Part shown: positions 18,793 through 28,782 of the stretch, piece by piece | How the letters are laid out: the number at the start of each line of letters is the position of its first letter | Numbering within the stretch: the first letter of the stretch is position 1 | The notes under the pieces: model-generated | What the model was told of the DNA's origin: nothing | Seen by the model: only the letters and a program-made list of their open reading frames with translations | Databases searched by the model: none | Origin: Bacteroidaceae bacterium | Lineage (GTDB): Bacteria > Bacteroidota > Bacteroidia > Bacteroidales > Bacteroidaceae | Direction: 5' to 3' | Assembly (NCBI GenBank): GCA_017650105.1 | Contig: JAGCFO010000003.1 | Coordinates: forward strand, 1 to 64,000 | DNA: 64,000 bases | Program-made: the position numbers and the translations under genes

Positions 18793-20187
18793 ATGGCAAA
18801 GACAAGCAAGACAGTCTTTATGTGCAGTAATTGCGGCAACGACCAGCTGAAATGGTTCGGGCGATGCCCTGCATGCGGAGAATGGAACACATGCGTGGAG
18901 CAGACTATCCCCATAGGGCCAAGCAAGGGAGTCACAGCCTCGCCCTTCAGCGGAAAGCCGGGAGATGCAGTCCCACTCACTCTCTCTGAAATAGAGACGA
19001 GCAGCGAAATACGCCTCGATATGTGCGACGCCGAGCTCAATCGCGTGTTAGGAGGCGGATTAGTGCAAGGCTCGCTGGTGCTGCTCGGAGGAGAGCCCGG
19101 CATAGGCAAGTCAACGCTGGTGCTCCAGACTGTTCTCCGCCTGAAGGGGAAGAAGGTTCTCTACGTCTCGGGCGAAGAGTCTGCCTCGCAGCTCAAGATG
19201 CGCGCCGAGAGATTGGGAGCCAATCCCGACTCATCGTCATTGCTTATCCTCTGCGAGACAAATCTGCAACAGATTTTCACGCAATGCACAGCGCTCCAAC
19301 CCGACTTGCTCGTCGTTGACTCCATCCAGACAATGTGGACCGACCTTGCCGAATCGTCGCCCGGAAGCATCACACAAGTGCGCGAATGCGCCGCAGCCAT
19401 ACTCAAGTATGTGAAGGAGATAAACATTCCTGCCATTCTCATAGGACATATCAATAAGGAAGGCACCATTGCCGGACCGAAGATTTTGGAACACATCGTC
19501 GATACGGTTCTTCAGTTCGAGGGCGACAGGCACTATATGTACCGCATCCTCAGGGCGCAGAAAAACCGTTTCGGGAGTACCGCCGAGCTGGGCATTTACG
19601 AAATGCGGCAAGAAGGTTTGCGCCAAGTAAGCAATCCCAGCGAGTTGCTCCTCACCGAGAGGCACGACGGCATGAGCGGAGTAGCTATCGCTGCAGCCGT
19701 TGAGGGAATCCGCCCCTTCCTCATCGAAGTGCAGGCATTAGTCAGTACAGCAGCCTACGGAGTGCCTCAGCGCAGCGCAACGGGCTTCGATATCCGACGC
19801 ATGAATATGCTTCTGGCTGTGCTTGAGAAGCGAGTAGGCTTCAAACTGGCAGCAAAGGATGTCTATCTCAACATCGCGGGAGGGCTGCGCGTCAACGATC
19901 CGGCTATCGACCTAGCTGTCATCAGCGCCATCCTTTCAAGCAATCTTGATACGGATATCGAGCCTACGGTTTGTATGGCAGGCGAAGTCGGCTTGTCGGG
20001 AGAGATACGCCCCGTGAGCCGCATCGAGCAGCGCATCCAAGAGGCAGCCAAACTGGGATTCAGCGATATGCTCATCCCTCAGTCAAACTACGCTCAGCTC
20101 CAGTCGCAGACCTCTTCCCAGCCCTTCCCCATCCACCTACATGCTGTCCGTAAGGTAGAGGAAGCCTTCCGTTTCCTCTTCGGATAA
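18793..20187 (+). CDS. radA: DNA repair protein RadA
   Basis: Branch-migration helicase of recombination. 464 residues from the ATG at 18793 (MAKTSKTVFMCSNCG). The upstream ATG at 18748 adds 15 residues before the conserved start and is rejected. The N-terminal zinc finger CSNCG...CPAC is at about 10-30, Walker A GGEPGIGKST at about 97-106, the RadA-specific KNRFG motif in the middle, and a Lon-like C-terminal domain follows. Divergent from thrA; a TACTTTTG box at 18762-18769 is a plausible -7 element. Confidence 0.97.
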   Translation: MAKTSKTVFMCSNCGNDQLKWFGRCPACGEWNTCVEQTIPIGPSKGVTASPFSGKPGDAVPLTLSEIETSSEIRLDMCDAELNRVLGGGLVQGSLVLLGGEPGIGKSTLVLQTVLRLKGKKVLYVSGEESASQLKMRAERLGANPDSSSLLILCETNLQQIFTQCTALQPDLLVVDSIQTMWTDLAESSPGSITQVRECAAAILKYVKEINIPAILIGHINKEGTIAGPKILEHIVDTVLQFEGDRHYMYRILRAQKNRFGSTAELGIYEMRQEGLRQVSNPSELLLTERHDGMSGVAIAAAVEGIRPFLIEVQALVSTAAYGVPQRSATGFDIRRMNMLLAVLEKRVGFKLAAKDVYLNIAGGLRVNDPAIDLAVISAILSSNLDTDIEPTVCMAGEVGLSGEIRPVSRIEQRIQEAAKLGFSDMLIPQSNYAQLQSQTSSQPFPIHLHAVRKVEEAFRFLFG

Positions 20188-20527
20188 AGGATACGGCTAT
20201 TGAATACTATTATTTTTTGTGCTTGAGAAAAAGAAGATATTCATTCGAAAACAGATAAATTCTTCATAAAAAGTTTGGAATCGTAAAAATTTGTATATCT
20301 TTGCACTGCGCTTCCAAAAGAATTATCTAGATAAGGACTATTTCTAGGATTCGCACTACATAAGGAAAAAAGCGTCACACGATGCTTTGTCGATTGGCTA
20401 TCTGAAATTACCACATTTAAATGAGTGCTATAGACAATGCGGAGTTGATGCCACGGAATACCCTTTCGCTTCAAAATGACAATAGACAGCAAGGCTGCAT
20501 TGACTAAATGATTCAAACTCATATATT
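20188..20527 (+). promoter_or_regulatory. Long leader and promoter of the giant secreted protein gene
   Basis: 340 bases without a gene. TTTG (20274-20277) and TATCTTTG (20296-20303) form a Bacteroidota promoter with an 18-base spacer, leaving an untranslated leader of about 215 bases before the ATG at 20528. The leader contains no obvious known riboswitch or terminator. Confidence 0.6.
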
Positions 20528-23500
20528 ATGAAAAAACATCTACATTTTCTTCTCCCGCTTATTGCTTTCATGATATTAAGCAACCACCTGTCTGCGCAAC
20601 ACTTCTGGGATGGCACTACCGACAAAGTGATAACAGGAGGCGACGGGTCGCAGAAGCACCCATATCTCATATCTACTCCTGAACAGCTTGCCGGGTTGGC
20701 AGAACGTGTTAACATTGACCGGGAAGACTTTTCCGGAAAGCACTTCCGGCTTACCGAGGACATCTATCTCAACTCTTTTGCCGAGGGTGACGACACACTG
20801 ATGTGGACGCCTATCGGACAGATCTTCATGGATTGGAACACCACGGATACCTGCGCGTTCCGAGGCTCGTTCGACGGCGACGGACACACCATATATAACA
20901 TATACTACGCCGGCGGCATGGGCTGGGGTTCCGACTGGGACCCATATGCCTGGAATAGCGACATCACAACGCTTGACCTGAGCGTATTCTACAAAGCCCT
21001 GTTCGGCGTGGTGGATGGCGGAACTATCGAGAACGTTCGAATGGCAGGCGGCATGATGTCGGCCTTGTCACAGGCAATGCTGGCCGTGAGTGTGCAGAAG
21101 GGAAGCACCATACGCAACTGCCACGTAGAAGGAACCCTGCACAGCTCTGCCGAAGGCACAGAGATGGCAGGGCTTGTTTTTGACAACCACGGGTTGATAG
21201 AGAACTGTAGCGCTAATGTAACAACATGGGGATACCGCGCAGCTCCCATTGCAGCGAACAACCGGGCTGACGGCATCATCCGTAACTGCGTGGCCAAGGG
21301 CGAAGTGAACATCACTTGCCATGCCGTGGGCGCAGGGTTTGTATATAATAACGAAGGCCTGATTGAGCAATGTGAGAGCAGCACTAACGTCACGGCAAAG
21401 TTAGGCAAGAATGCAGGACGCGAGAATTCGCTCAGTGCCGCTGGGTTCACAGAAAAGAACTCGGGCATCATACGTGAATGCACGGCTCACGGAAAGCTCT
21501 CTACCGACAATACACCCATCTTTGCCTCTGATATAAGTGTGGTGGCGGGCTTCTGTATGACCAACACCGGCCGTATCGAGTCTTGTTATGCCGACGGCGA
21601 GTATAAGGACAACAGCGCGGGAGACTTCCCTGCCAAAATGGTTATGTTTGTTCGCGACAACGGGAGTACCTATGATGGCAAGTCAGGCATCATCATCAAT
21701 TGCTTCGCGGCCGGTAAGATGCTGCCCTATCTGCAACCGAAACTGACTACGTGGGAAAGTAACGCGTTCGTATTCCACGCCAATTTCTGTGGCGAAACAT
21801 TCGGAGAAGATATTGGGGCAGCACCTGGCATGGAGGTTAACTGCTATTGGCGCAGCGATGGCATACCCGTCACAGACAATGCGTTAGGAACTGATGGCAG
21901 CTGGTCTGCCCATGAGGCCACACTGTCGTACATGCAAAGCCAGGCTTTTGTGGATACGCTGAACCGCGTGGCCCATCTGATGGGCACCAGCCAGTGGGAA
22001 TATCGTCCCGGCCAACTGCCCCGAGCCACGGGCATCCGGACCAAGGACGTGCAGGCAACCCAATTCTTTGCCGGAGGCGATGGCACGAAAGACAACCCGT
22101 TCCTGATCAGCAACAAAGAGCAGCTGACCAATGTAGCGTGGCTTTCCAATCATGGCTACGACTTCCGAGGGGAAAATCTCCGTCAGACGGCCGACATCGT
22201 ACTGAATGCCCCACGCGAGCAATGGGCCGAGCAGATGCCCGCCGAATGGGAGTCCATCGGGGCAATCCAAAAGCATCCGCGCTGCAATGGCACGTGGAGC
22301 AACTACTTCTGCGGACACTACGACGGCGGCTTCCACGAGGTGAAAAGCATGTACATCGACAACCTGAACGCGCTGCAAGGTCTGTTCGGCAACATAAGCC
22401 GTCGCTTCGACTCGGTAATACGAAACCTGGGCATTACTGACGCCTACGTGCACGCATCGAGCGGAGGCATTCTAGCTGGATACATTGGAGGTGGTGCCCG
22501 CATCATCCAGTGCTACGTCTCAGGCGAAGCCCTGAGCGTGGGCGATGAGGGAGGCTACATTGGCTCATTTGCATCGGACAAAGGAGCGAATGTAATGATG
22601 CTCAACTGCATGAGTAGCGCTGAGGTGAACGGTGCAGGAGCTTTTTTGGGCAACGAATGGAGTTCCTACAACAGCCAGATAGTCAATGCGCTCTATACAG
22701 GCGCAAGCAATACTAAGGGGCCTGACTTGGCTTTCGAACAGCGGGAGAATTGCTTCATGGATGGTGATAAGTCGGCCGGAGGCACAGAAGAGCAGCGCAA
22801 GACCACCGAGTGGATGCAGTCGGCCGAGTGCGTGAACGTGCTCAACGATGCTGTGAGTCGCTGGAATGCCGCACATGCCGACGATGCCGACCTGCAACTC
22901 AATTATTGGACGATGCGTGAAGGCAACTATCCGAGGGTGGCAACCAATGAGGCTTACATGCCAAGAGTTACTATCACCTTTGCCAGCAACGGCGATACCA
23001 TATTGCTCAAGCGCTATATTGAGGCAGGAAGCAAGGTGGTCGTACCCCAACGTCCCACGAAAGAAGGACAGCTCTTCGCCGGCTGGTATAAGGACGAGCA
23101 GCTGACCCGATTCTTCGACTTCGAGACAGAACAGCCCGCGACGGACTTGACGCTCTATGCGAAATGGATCAAGAACGATATTTACGACTACGACCTCACA
23201 CCATTCAGTAACAAGTTTGCCACCACATTTCACATCAAGACAGCCGCCCAGATGCGTGGCTTTGCTGCGGTCGTAAATGGCATATACGATACCGACGGCA
23301 ATCAGATAGCTGCTCCGAACGAGCTCGAAGGGAAAAACGTAGTGCTGGACAACGATATTCTCTTGAACGACACAACCGACTGGAACTACTGGGGCCACAA
23401 TGCCTACGCCGTACCTTGGAAGCCTATCGGGCACCATGCAGAAAAGGTTAACCAGACCGCGACATTCTTCAAAGGAACGTTCGACGGGCAAGGACACATC

Positions 23501-25669
23501 ATATACGGTATGTACATCGAAATGGGAGCCGTGCCGATGAACACTGACGCCAGCATAACAGGCTATGGCCTGTTTGGCATAATAAACGGAAACAACACCA
23601 TCATCCGGAATGTAGGCATCAGGGCTTCTGTTATCGATATGCAATATCACGACGGACTTTATTATTATGGCGATACAGGAACTGGGGGCCGTGCTGGGTT
23701 GCTGGTGGACTACCTTGGAGGGGAGAACAACGCTGTAGAAAAGTGTTTTGCCGAAGGACGGATCATCTGCCCGAACAAGAAAAACTGGAACGGATACGTG
23801 GCCGGACTTATCGGAGAGGAGAGAGGAAAGACCAACAGTATTAATAACAGTTTCTCGCGCGTGATGATTGAAGACCCGCAACAACGAAGCTCGAAACGAC
23901 TTGCAGGTTTGGCTAATACTTCCTGCTCTGTAGAGAACTGCTATAGCGCCGACAACAGCTATTACGGGCTCGGCTTTGAGGACAACGAAGGCAACTCGTA
24001 CTACGACAAGGAACTGGTGACTGACAAATCGCGAAATGGCGGTAAGCTCACGGCCGAAATGAAGGCCAAAGCCACCTTTGTAGATTGGGACTTCGACGAG
24101 ACTTGGGGACGGAACGATGACATCAACGACGGCTACCCGTATCTCCGCCTGTTCTATCCCGACGCGCCGGCTGACAGCGATGATCCCATTGTCGTCACGG
24201 GCGTTCATCTGGAGGAAGCCGACCAGGCAGTCACCGTCTATGTTGGCGAGCCACTTCAACTGCACGCTCATGTGCTACCCGAGAACGCCGTCAACCAGAA
24301 CTTGAACTGGGAGATTACCACCATTCAATCCACTTCCCCCGCACTGACCATCGACCAAAACGGACTCCTCACCGGCCACAAGTCAAGCAACGGCTACTTC
24401 ACCGTGAAGGTAACCAGCGAATGGGGAGGATATTCGGCTTTATGCTATGTGACGGTCAAAGAAAGAGAACATACCTGGAGCGTAACCATCAACGAGTATA
24501 ATACAAGTCTGACGATCGGCGACTCGTATCAGTTCTCTGCCTCCGTCTATCCTGAAGATGCCGTCAACACCAACGTTATCTGGACATCGAGCAATGAGGA
24601 TATTCTTACAGTCACGCCCGACGGCTTGGCTACGGCGGTAGGAACAGGAACCGCATACCTAACGGTCAAGGCCGAAGACCAGACGAACGTGGAAACAGGA
24701 AAGGTACAGGCATCCAACCTTACAAAGACAACCAGAGCCATACAAGTGCTGCCGATTTATGTCACAAGCATCCAATGGCAGGAGGAACCCTTAACAGAGA
24801 TGATCGTCGGTGATGAACAACAACTTGCCGTCGTCCTTCAACCGGACAATGCGACATACAAAGGCGTCACGTGGAGCTCAACCAACACGAATGTACTTAC
24901 GGTTACAGAGAACGGCTTAGTTAAGGCCGTAGGCAAAGGAAATGCCTTCATCTATGCCATCGCGGATGTGAGCAAGAATACATCCGACGGCTTCAGATGC
25001 CAGCTGATGGTTCAAATAACGGCAAAATATGCAGAGCCCGAAAGCATAGTTATAAATGAAGGAAACCTCAAAATGGATATTGACGAGCAACAACAGCTTA
25101 CCGTAACCATCTTACCAGCAAATGCCGACCAAACGGTTAAATGGAAGAGCAGTAGCAGCCGTTATGTATCAGTCAGCAGCACAGGTCTGGTAACGATGCT
25201 CAGGGAGCCCACAAGTCCTGTAACGATAACAGCGACTGCAGCTAACGGACTTTCCGCGAGCACCACGGTCGAATACAAATATGCCGTTAAAAGCATAGAG
25301 ATAAACGAGGGCGATATCGAAATGGAATTGGGGCAAGAACGGCAACTCACCGTCACAATCCTTCCCGCCGAAGCGGACCAGTCAGTCAGATGGACAAGCA
25401 GCAATCCTTTTTATGTCAGAGTTAGCAGCACAGGTTTGGTGACGATGCTCAGGAAACCCGCAAGTCCTGTAACGATAACAGCGACAACTTCATCTTACGG
25501 GCTCACGGCAAGCATTACGGTCACGTTCAAAGAGCCCGATGCGATTAACGATGTCATATACGATATGCGGCAAGAAGAATGGTTTACTATCGACGGACGC
25601 AAACTGAACGAGCGACCTATGAAATCGGGAATCTATATTCGTAATGGGCAAAAAGTAGTAATCCGTTAG
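20528..25669 (+). CDS. Giant secreted modular protein: beta-helix-like modules, InlB-type repeat, Ig-like domains
   Basis: 1713 residues, probably a surface adhesin or glycan-binding protein. A signal peptide ends near SAQHF (24). Three GLUG/beta-helix-like modules follow, each opening with a (GGDG)..PYLIS..EQL phrase and holding an F-x-G-x-(F/Y)-D-G-x-x-H-x-I phrase (about 40-470, 510-790, 890-1200). One InlB B-repeat (about 813-880, ending DLTLYAKW) precedes the third module. About five Big_2-type Ig-like domains (about 1218-1675) come next; the last two are near-identical tandem copies. The end (WFTIDGRKLNERPMKSGIYIRNG) is a Bacteroidota C-terminal tail. Single-gene unit with a terminator at 25712. 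Binding partner unknown. Confidence 0.85.
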   Translation: MKKHLHFLLPLIAFMILSNHLSAQHFWDGTTDKVITGGDGSQKHPYLISTPEQLAGLAERVNIDREDFSGKHFRLTEDIYLNSFAEGDDTLMWTPIGQIFMDWNTTDTCAFRGSFDGDGHTIYNIYYAGGMGWGSDWDPYAWNSDITTLDLSVFYKALFGVVDGGTIENVRMAGGMMSALSQAMLAVSVQKGSTIRNCHVEGTLHSSAEGTEMAGLVFDNHGLIENCSANVTTWGYRAAPIAANNRADGIIRNCVAKGEVNITCHAVGAGFVYNNEGLIEQCESSTNVTAKLGKNAGRENSLSAAGFTEKNSGIIRECTAHGKLSTDNTPIFASDISVVAGFCMTNTGRIESCYADGEYKDNSAGDFPAKMVMFVRDNGSTYDGKSGIIINCFAAGKMLPYLQPKLTTWESNAFVFHANFCGETFGEDIGAAPGMEVNCYWRSDGIPVTDNALGTDGSWSAHEATLSYMQSQAFVDTLNRVAHLMGTSQWEYRPGQLPRATGIRTKDVQATQFFAGGDGTKDNPFLISNKEQLTNVAWLSNHGYDFRGENLRQTADIVLNAPREQWAEQMPAEWESIGAIQKHPRCNGTWSNYFCGHYDGGFHEVKSMYIDNLNALQGLFGNISRRFDSVIRNLGITDAYVHASSGGILAGYIGGGARIIQCYVSGEALSVGDEGGYIGSFASDKGANVMMLNCMSSAEVNGAGAFLGNEWSSYNSQIVNALYTGASNTKGPDLAFEQRENCFMDGDKSAGGTEEQRKTTEWMQSAECVNVLNDAVSRWNAAHADDADLQLNYWTMREGNYPRVATNEAYMPRVTITFASNGDTILLKRYIEAGSKVVVPQRPTKEGQLFAGWYKDEQLTRFFDFETEQPATDLTLYAKWIKNDIYDYDLTPFSNKFATTFHIKTAAQMRGFAAVVNGIYDTDGNQIAAPNELEGKNVVLDNDILLNDTTDWNYWGHNAYAVPWKPIGHHAEKVNQTATFFKGTFDGQGHIIYGMYIEMGAVPMNTDASITGYGLFGIINGNNTIIRNVGIRASVIDMQYHDGLYYYGDTGTGGRAGLLVDYLGGENNAVEKCFAEGRIICPNKKNWNGYVAGLIGEERGKTNSINNSFSRVMIEDPQQRSSKRLAGLANTSCSVENCYSADNSYYGLGFEDNEGNSYYDKELVTDKSRNGGKLTAEMKAKATFVDWDFDETWGRNDDINDGYPYLRLFYPDAPADSDDPIVVTGVHLEEADQAVTVYVGEPLQLHAHVLPENAVNQNLNWEITTIQSTSPALTIDQNGLLTGHKSSNGYFTVKVTSEWGGYSALCYVTVKEREHTWSVTINEYNTSLTIGDSYQFSASVYPEDAVNTNVIWTSSNEDILTVTPDGLATAVGTGTAYLTVKAEDQTNVETGKVQASNLTKTTRAIQVLPIYVTSIQWQEEPLTEMIVGDEQQLAVVLQPDNATYKGVTWSSTNTNVLTVTENGLVKAVGKGNAFIYAIADVSKNTSDGFRCQLMVQITAKYAEPESIVINEGNLKMDIDEQQQLTVTILPANADQTVKWKSSSSRYVSVSSTGLVTMLREPTSPVTITATAANGLSASTTVEYKYAVKSIEINEGDIEMELGQERQLTVTILPAEADQSVRWTSSNPFYVRVSSTGLVTMLRKPASPVTITATTSSYGLTASITVTFKEPDAINDVIYDMRQEEWFTIDGRKLNERPMKSGIYIRNGQKVVIR

Positions 25670-25711
25670 AGCATAAAGAGACCTCCCCTCAGTAGGTTTT
25701 ACTTACAAAAA

Positions 25712-25757
25712 GAGCCTCGCAAGTTTAGTTTAGACTTGCGAGGCTTATTCCTTTTTA
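25712..25757 (+). terminator. Terminator after the giant secreted protein
   Basis: An 11-bp perfect stem GCCTCGCAAGT (25714-25724) with ACTTGCGAGGC (25734-25744), then TTATTCCTTTTT. Confidence 0.85.
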
Positions 25758-25852
25758 GGGCTCGTGATTTTAGAGTGAGAGTATCAGTCTTACGTAAATA
25801 GCAAGAAGATGTCCGAGACGGAATTCGCTTTTCGTAGGAACGAGCGGTCGCC

Positions 25853-26156
25853 TCAGCGGGAAAAGACCTTCTGCGTTAAGGTTCCTCCGGTAGTGTTCAA
25901 GGCGACAAGGTAGATGCCGCGAGGAAGCTCCATGCCGGCGGTTCCGCTGACAGGCATTTGAGCAACAGGCACGCCCATGCAGTCGTACACCGCCAGCTCG
26001 CTTCCCTCGGAAACGCCCTGCACACTCAACCAGCTCCCATCCATACTGATTGTCTGAGCCTGCGGCTGACCGACAGACGTGAAATCGGGCACGCGCTTCT
26101 GCTGACTGGTGATGTCTTTCACCAGATAGTTGAGGTATAGTTCCAGATTGGTATAG
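25853..26156 (-). pseudogene. 3' remnant of a second pectate lyase
   Basis: About 100 codons matching the C-terminal end of the pectate lyase at 446-2206: YTNLELYLNYLV, then QKRVPDF, SELAVYDCMGVP, MELPRGIYLVAL and GTLTQKVFSR, ending in TGA at 25853-25855. Homology at the DNA level stops abruptly at about 26156, where the mobilization cassette begins. Six codons of cassette DNA precede it in an open frame, but no leader or catalytic part remains. The missing 5' part would have lain to the right, where the cassette now sits. Confidence 0.88.
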
Positions 26157-28045
26157 CATCGAAGAGAACATTTCATCTCCTGTACTGACCAAAGAAAGGA
26201 GCGAACTATGATTATGCTTGCAAAAGTCGTACCCTACAGAGGCAATGCCGTGAGGTACGCATTGGAGAAGGAGAAGGCAAAGTTGGTCAAGGTAAACCAC
26301 ATGCCTGAAGGTATCGATCCGACTGCCATCTGGTATATGATGAAGCATCACTGCCAGCTGCATCAGCAGGACAGAACAGTGGGGAGAAATCTGGAACGTC
26401 TCATGGTTCAGTTTGTAATCTCCCCCTCCAAGGAAGAGACAGCAAACTTCACCATGAAGGACTGGCGAAACCTTCAGGATGAAAGCCTGGAAACAATGGA
26501 CTCCCTCGGACTTATCCCCAAGGGCATGAAGAAGGAAGTGAAGACCAATTTCCGCAACTCAATGAACGTCGGTGGACTTCACTCCGATTCCAAGTCCGGT
26601 ACGCTGCACCTTCACATGGATTGTTGCCGTGTTGACCTCGAAGGCAACACCAACGATGTCCATGATATTCACAAGAGGGCAATGATGGCTGCGGAAATTA
26701 TCAACATGCGTCATGGTTGGAAGCAGCCAAAGGAGATACGTGACATGCGAAAGAAAGAGATAGCAGACTTTTGTGAATACACCCTTCGGAATATGCAGGA
26801 GTTTGACATTGACTTCTACTTCAAGATGCTTCGTATGAAAGGCTATGAGGTTACACCTCGCTATGACAAGAGCAAGAAACTTGTCGGCTATACCATCTGC
26901 AAGAATGCATCTGTATTCAAGGCTTCCGAGATTGGTCGGAGATTCATGGTATCATAGTTTGAAGCCACATGGAAGAAGTTCCATCCGAAACCTGCCCTGG
27001 TCATGGTGAAGCCAGCTTCACCGACTGTTATACCAAGCACCCGTCCGACTCGCCCAGTAACTCCAAAGTCGACATTTACCCAGACCAAAGTTCAACCGAG
27101 TGTTCAGCCCAAGCCTGTGCCATCCTTCACCACATTCAACATCGATACACCTAATGGCACAAAGGTTATTGAGATTCCAAATTCAATCAAGGACATTTTC
27201 CTCAATGAGGCTCAGGTTCCAGATGGCAATGATACTGCCACTGTCGAGAACGTTGCCCATACTGCAATGCTTCTCTTTGTTGGCTACATTGATGCCGCAA
27301 CATCCATGTCCGAATCATGTGGAGGTGGTGGCGGTTCTACACCTGAATTAGGTTGGGGCAAGAAAGATGACGAAGATGAACGCGCCTATGCCCGTCGCTG
27401 CCTATTGATGGCACATTCCATGTACAAACCAAAAACAGTTAAACGCGGTTTCCACCGTTAAAACAATCACATATAACTATGATTAGAAAAAGTAAGAACA
27501 ACGAGGACAAGCCCGATTTCAAGGAAATGTGGAGCGAAGTCAACAAGAATATTCAGGAACAGGATGCCGAACAAGACATCATCAGTCGTGTTCCTGAACT
27601 GAAGGAATTGAGTGGCAACATCGACAAGGCTACCAATTATTGTGTGAATGCCACGCTTCAATGTGAGTCGGTAATCCGGCAGTATCAACGAGCCGAGGAG
27701 AAACTGGATAATGCCGTTGATACCATCAGTGGCAAGGTTGACACCATCAACGGGAATATTGACCAAGTCATGGAAGATGCGCCAAAAAAGTTGAAGGTGT
27801 CGGTAAATGTCTCTGATGCTGACTGGCAGAAGATGCAAGAACTCAATGGCCAATGGATGGAGCAAGAGAGACAGATGCTTGCCGACCATAACCAACAGCA
27901 GGAAACGATTTGGCAGAAGCATAGTAGCAGACTCTCTGAAATCGTTAAGAACAATGAGGGTGTATGGATTTCAACAAGAGTCTTCTACATTGTTGGTTCC
28001 CTTTCCCTCCTGTCAATCATAACGATTGTAATGGAGATTGCTTTC
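26157..28045 (+). mobile_element. Mobilization cassette (relaxase plus coiled-coil membrane protein) inserted between two truncated genes
   Basis: A segment of about 1.9 kb with mobilization genes. Its left edge is where pectate lyase homology ends (about 26156), and its right edge is where BspA-type repeats begin (28030-28052). No integrase, inverted repeats or target duplication is visible, so it looks like the scar of an insertion-deletion or recombination rather than an intact element. Edges are inferred from where flanking homology stops. Confidence 0.65.
26208..27461 (+). pseudogene. Relaxase / mobilization protein with in-frame amber stop
   Basis: DNA-nicking protein for conjugal mobilization. 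The frame runs 417 codons but is broken by TAG at 26955-26957, between GRRFMVS and FEATWKKFHPKP, with both sides in the same frame. The N-terminal part has the usual start (LAKVVPYRGNAVRYALEKEK) and a histidine-rich motif HLHMDCCRVD (about 142-151), matching relaxase motif III. The second part is proline-rich and ends with a glycine run and KTVKRGFHR. A CAG or AAG codon changed to TAG is the simplest explanation. Alternatively it is now a shortened 249-residue protein. The upstream region 26157-26207 belongs to the cassette. Confidence 0.75.
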
Positions 28046-28782
28046 TATGTGTGTTCTTCTCTTTCAAATATCACTATTCCCACGAATGTGACTAGCATTG
28101 CGGAAACAGCCTTTACTGGCTGCTCTAGGCTAAAAAAAATTATACTTAACAGCGAAATCATTGTCGCAAAGAATTACAACATTAAAAGCAATCTGAAAAA
28201 AATCTTTGGCGAACAAGTAGAAAAATATATACTTGGTGAAAATATCAAAAGCATTGGAGATAATGTTTTCAATGGTTGTAGCAATCTTACCAGCATGACA
28301 ATCTCTGAAAACGTCACAAGAATTGGGAGTAACGTTTTTGAAAACTGCATCAATTTGTCAAATATTATTTTACCCCAAAGCGTTAAAAGCATCGGTTTTT
28401 CCCTCTTTAAAGGTTGTGTTAGTCTTAGTAGTTTTTCTTTTCCGGAAAACATAACTAGTATTGAAGATAGCACATTTTTTGGGTGCAAGAGTCTTTCAAG
28501 TATCTCCATTCCAAATAATATCACTAGTATCGGAGCATCATCCTTTGAGAATTGTTATAGTTTAGCAACTATTATAGCTCCCCAAAGAGTCACTAGTATT
28601 GGAGATAAAGCCTTCTTTAATTGCGAGAGTCTTATTAGTTTTCTATTGCCTGACAGTATTATGATTATCGGTAATGATGTTTTTTGTGGTTGCAAAAGCC
28701 TTGCAAGCATAACTATTCCAAAGAATATCATTAAAATCGAAGAAAGTGCTTTTTCTGGCTGCTCTAACTTAACATCTGTAAC
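27479..28782 (+). pseudogene. Chimeric gene, 5' part: mobilization coiled-coil protein fused to BspA-type leucine-rich repeats
   Basis: Starts 17 bases after the relaxase. Residues 1-165 are acidic and coiled-coil-like (KLDNAVDTISGKVDTINGNID) and a membrane helix spans about 168-188; this resembles the accessory membrane proteins of mob operons. From Cys192 the protein becomes BspA-like leucine-rich repeats of about 23 residues (CSSLSNITIPTNVTSI, NGCSNLTSMTISENVTRI), about ten of them, beginning in the middle of a repeat. The frame enters an IS element at 28783 and stops at 28807. A fusion of a mobilization gene with the body of a surface protein is not a known family layout and is inferred to result from the cassette insertion. 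Confidence 0.8.
28774..28782 (+). repeat. 9-bp target site duplication, left copy
   Basis: ATCTGTAAC, repeated exactly at 30109-30117, directly abutting the outer ends of the IS inverted repeats. Confidence 0.85.

Noticed and set aside
22565-24271. 568-codon minus-strand open frame inside the giant gene
   Set aside because: The plus strand has a signal peptide, repeated modules and terminator. The minus frame is a shadow without a leader or promoter.
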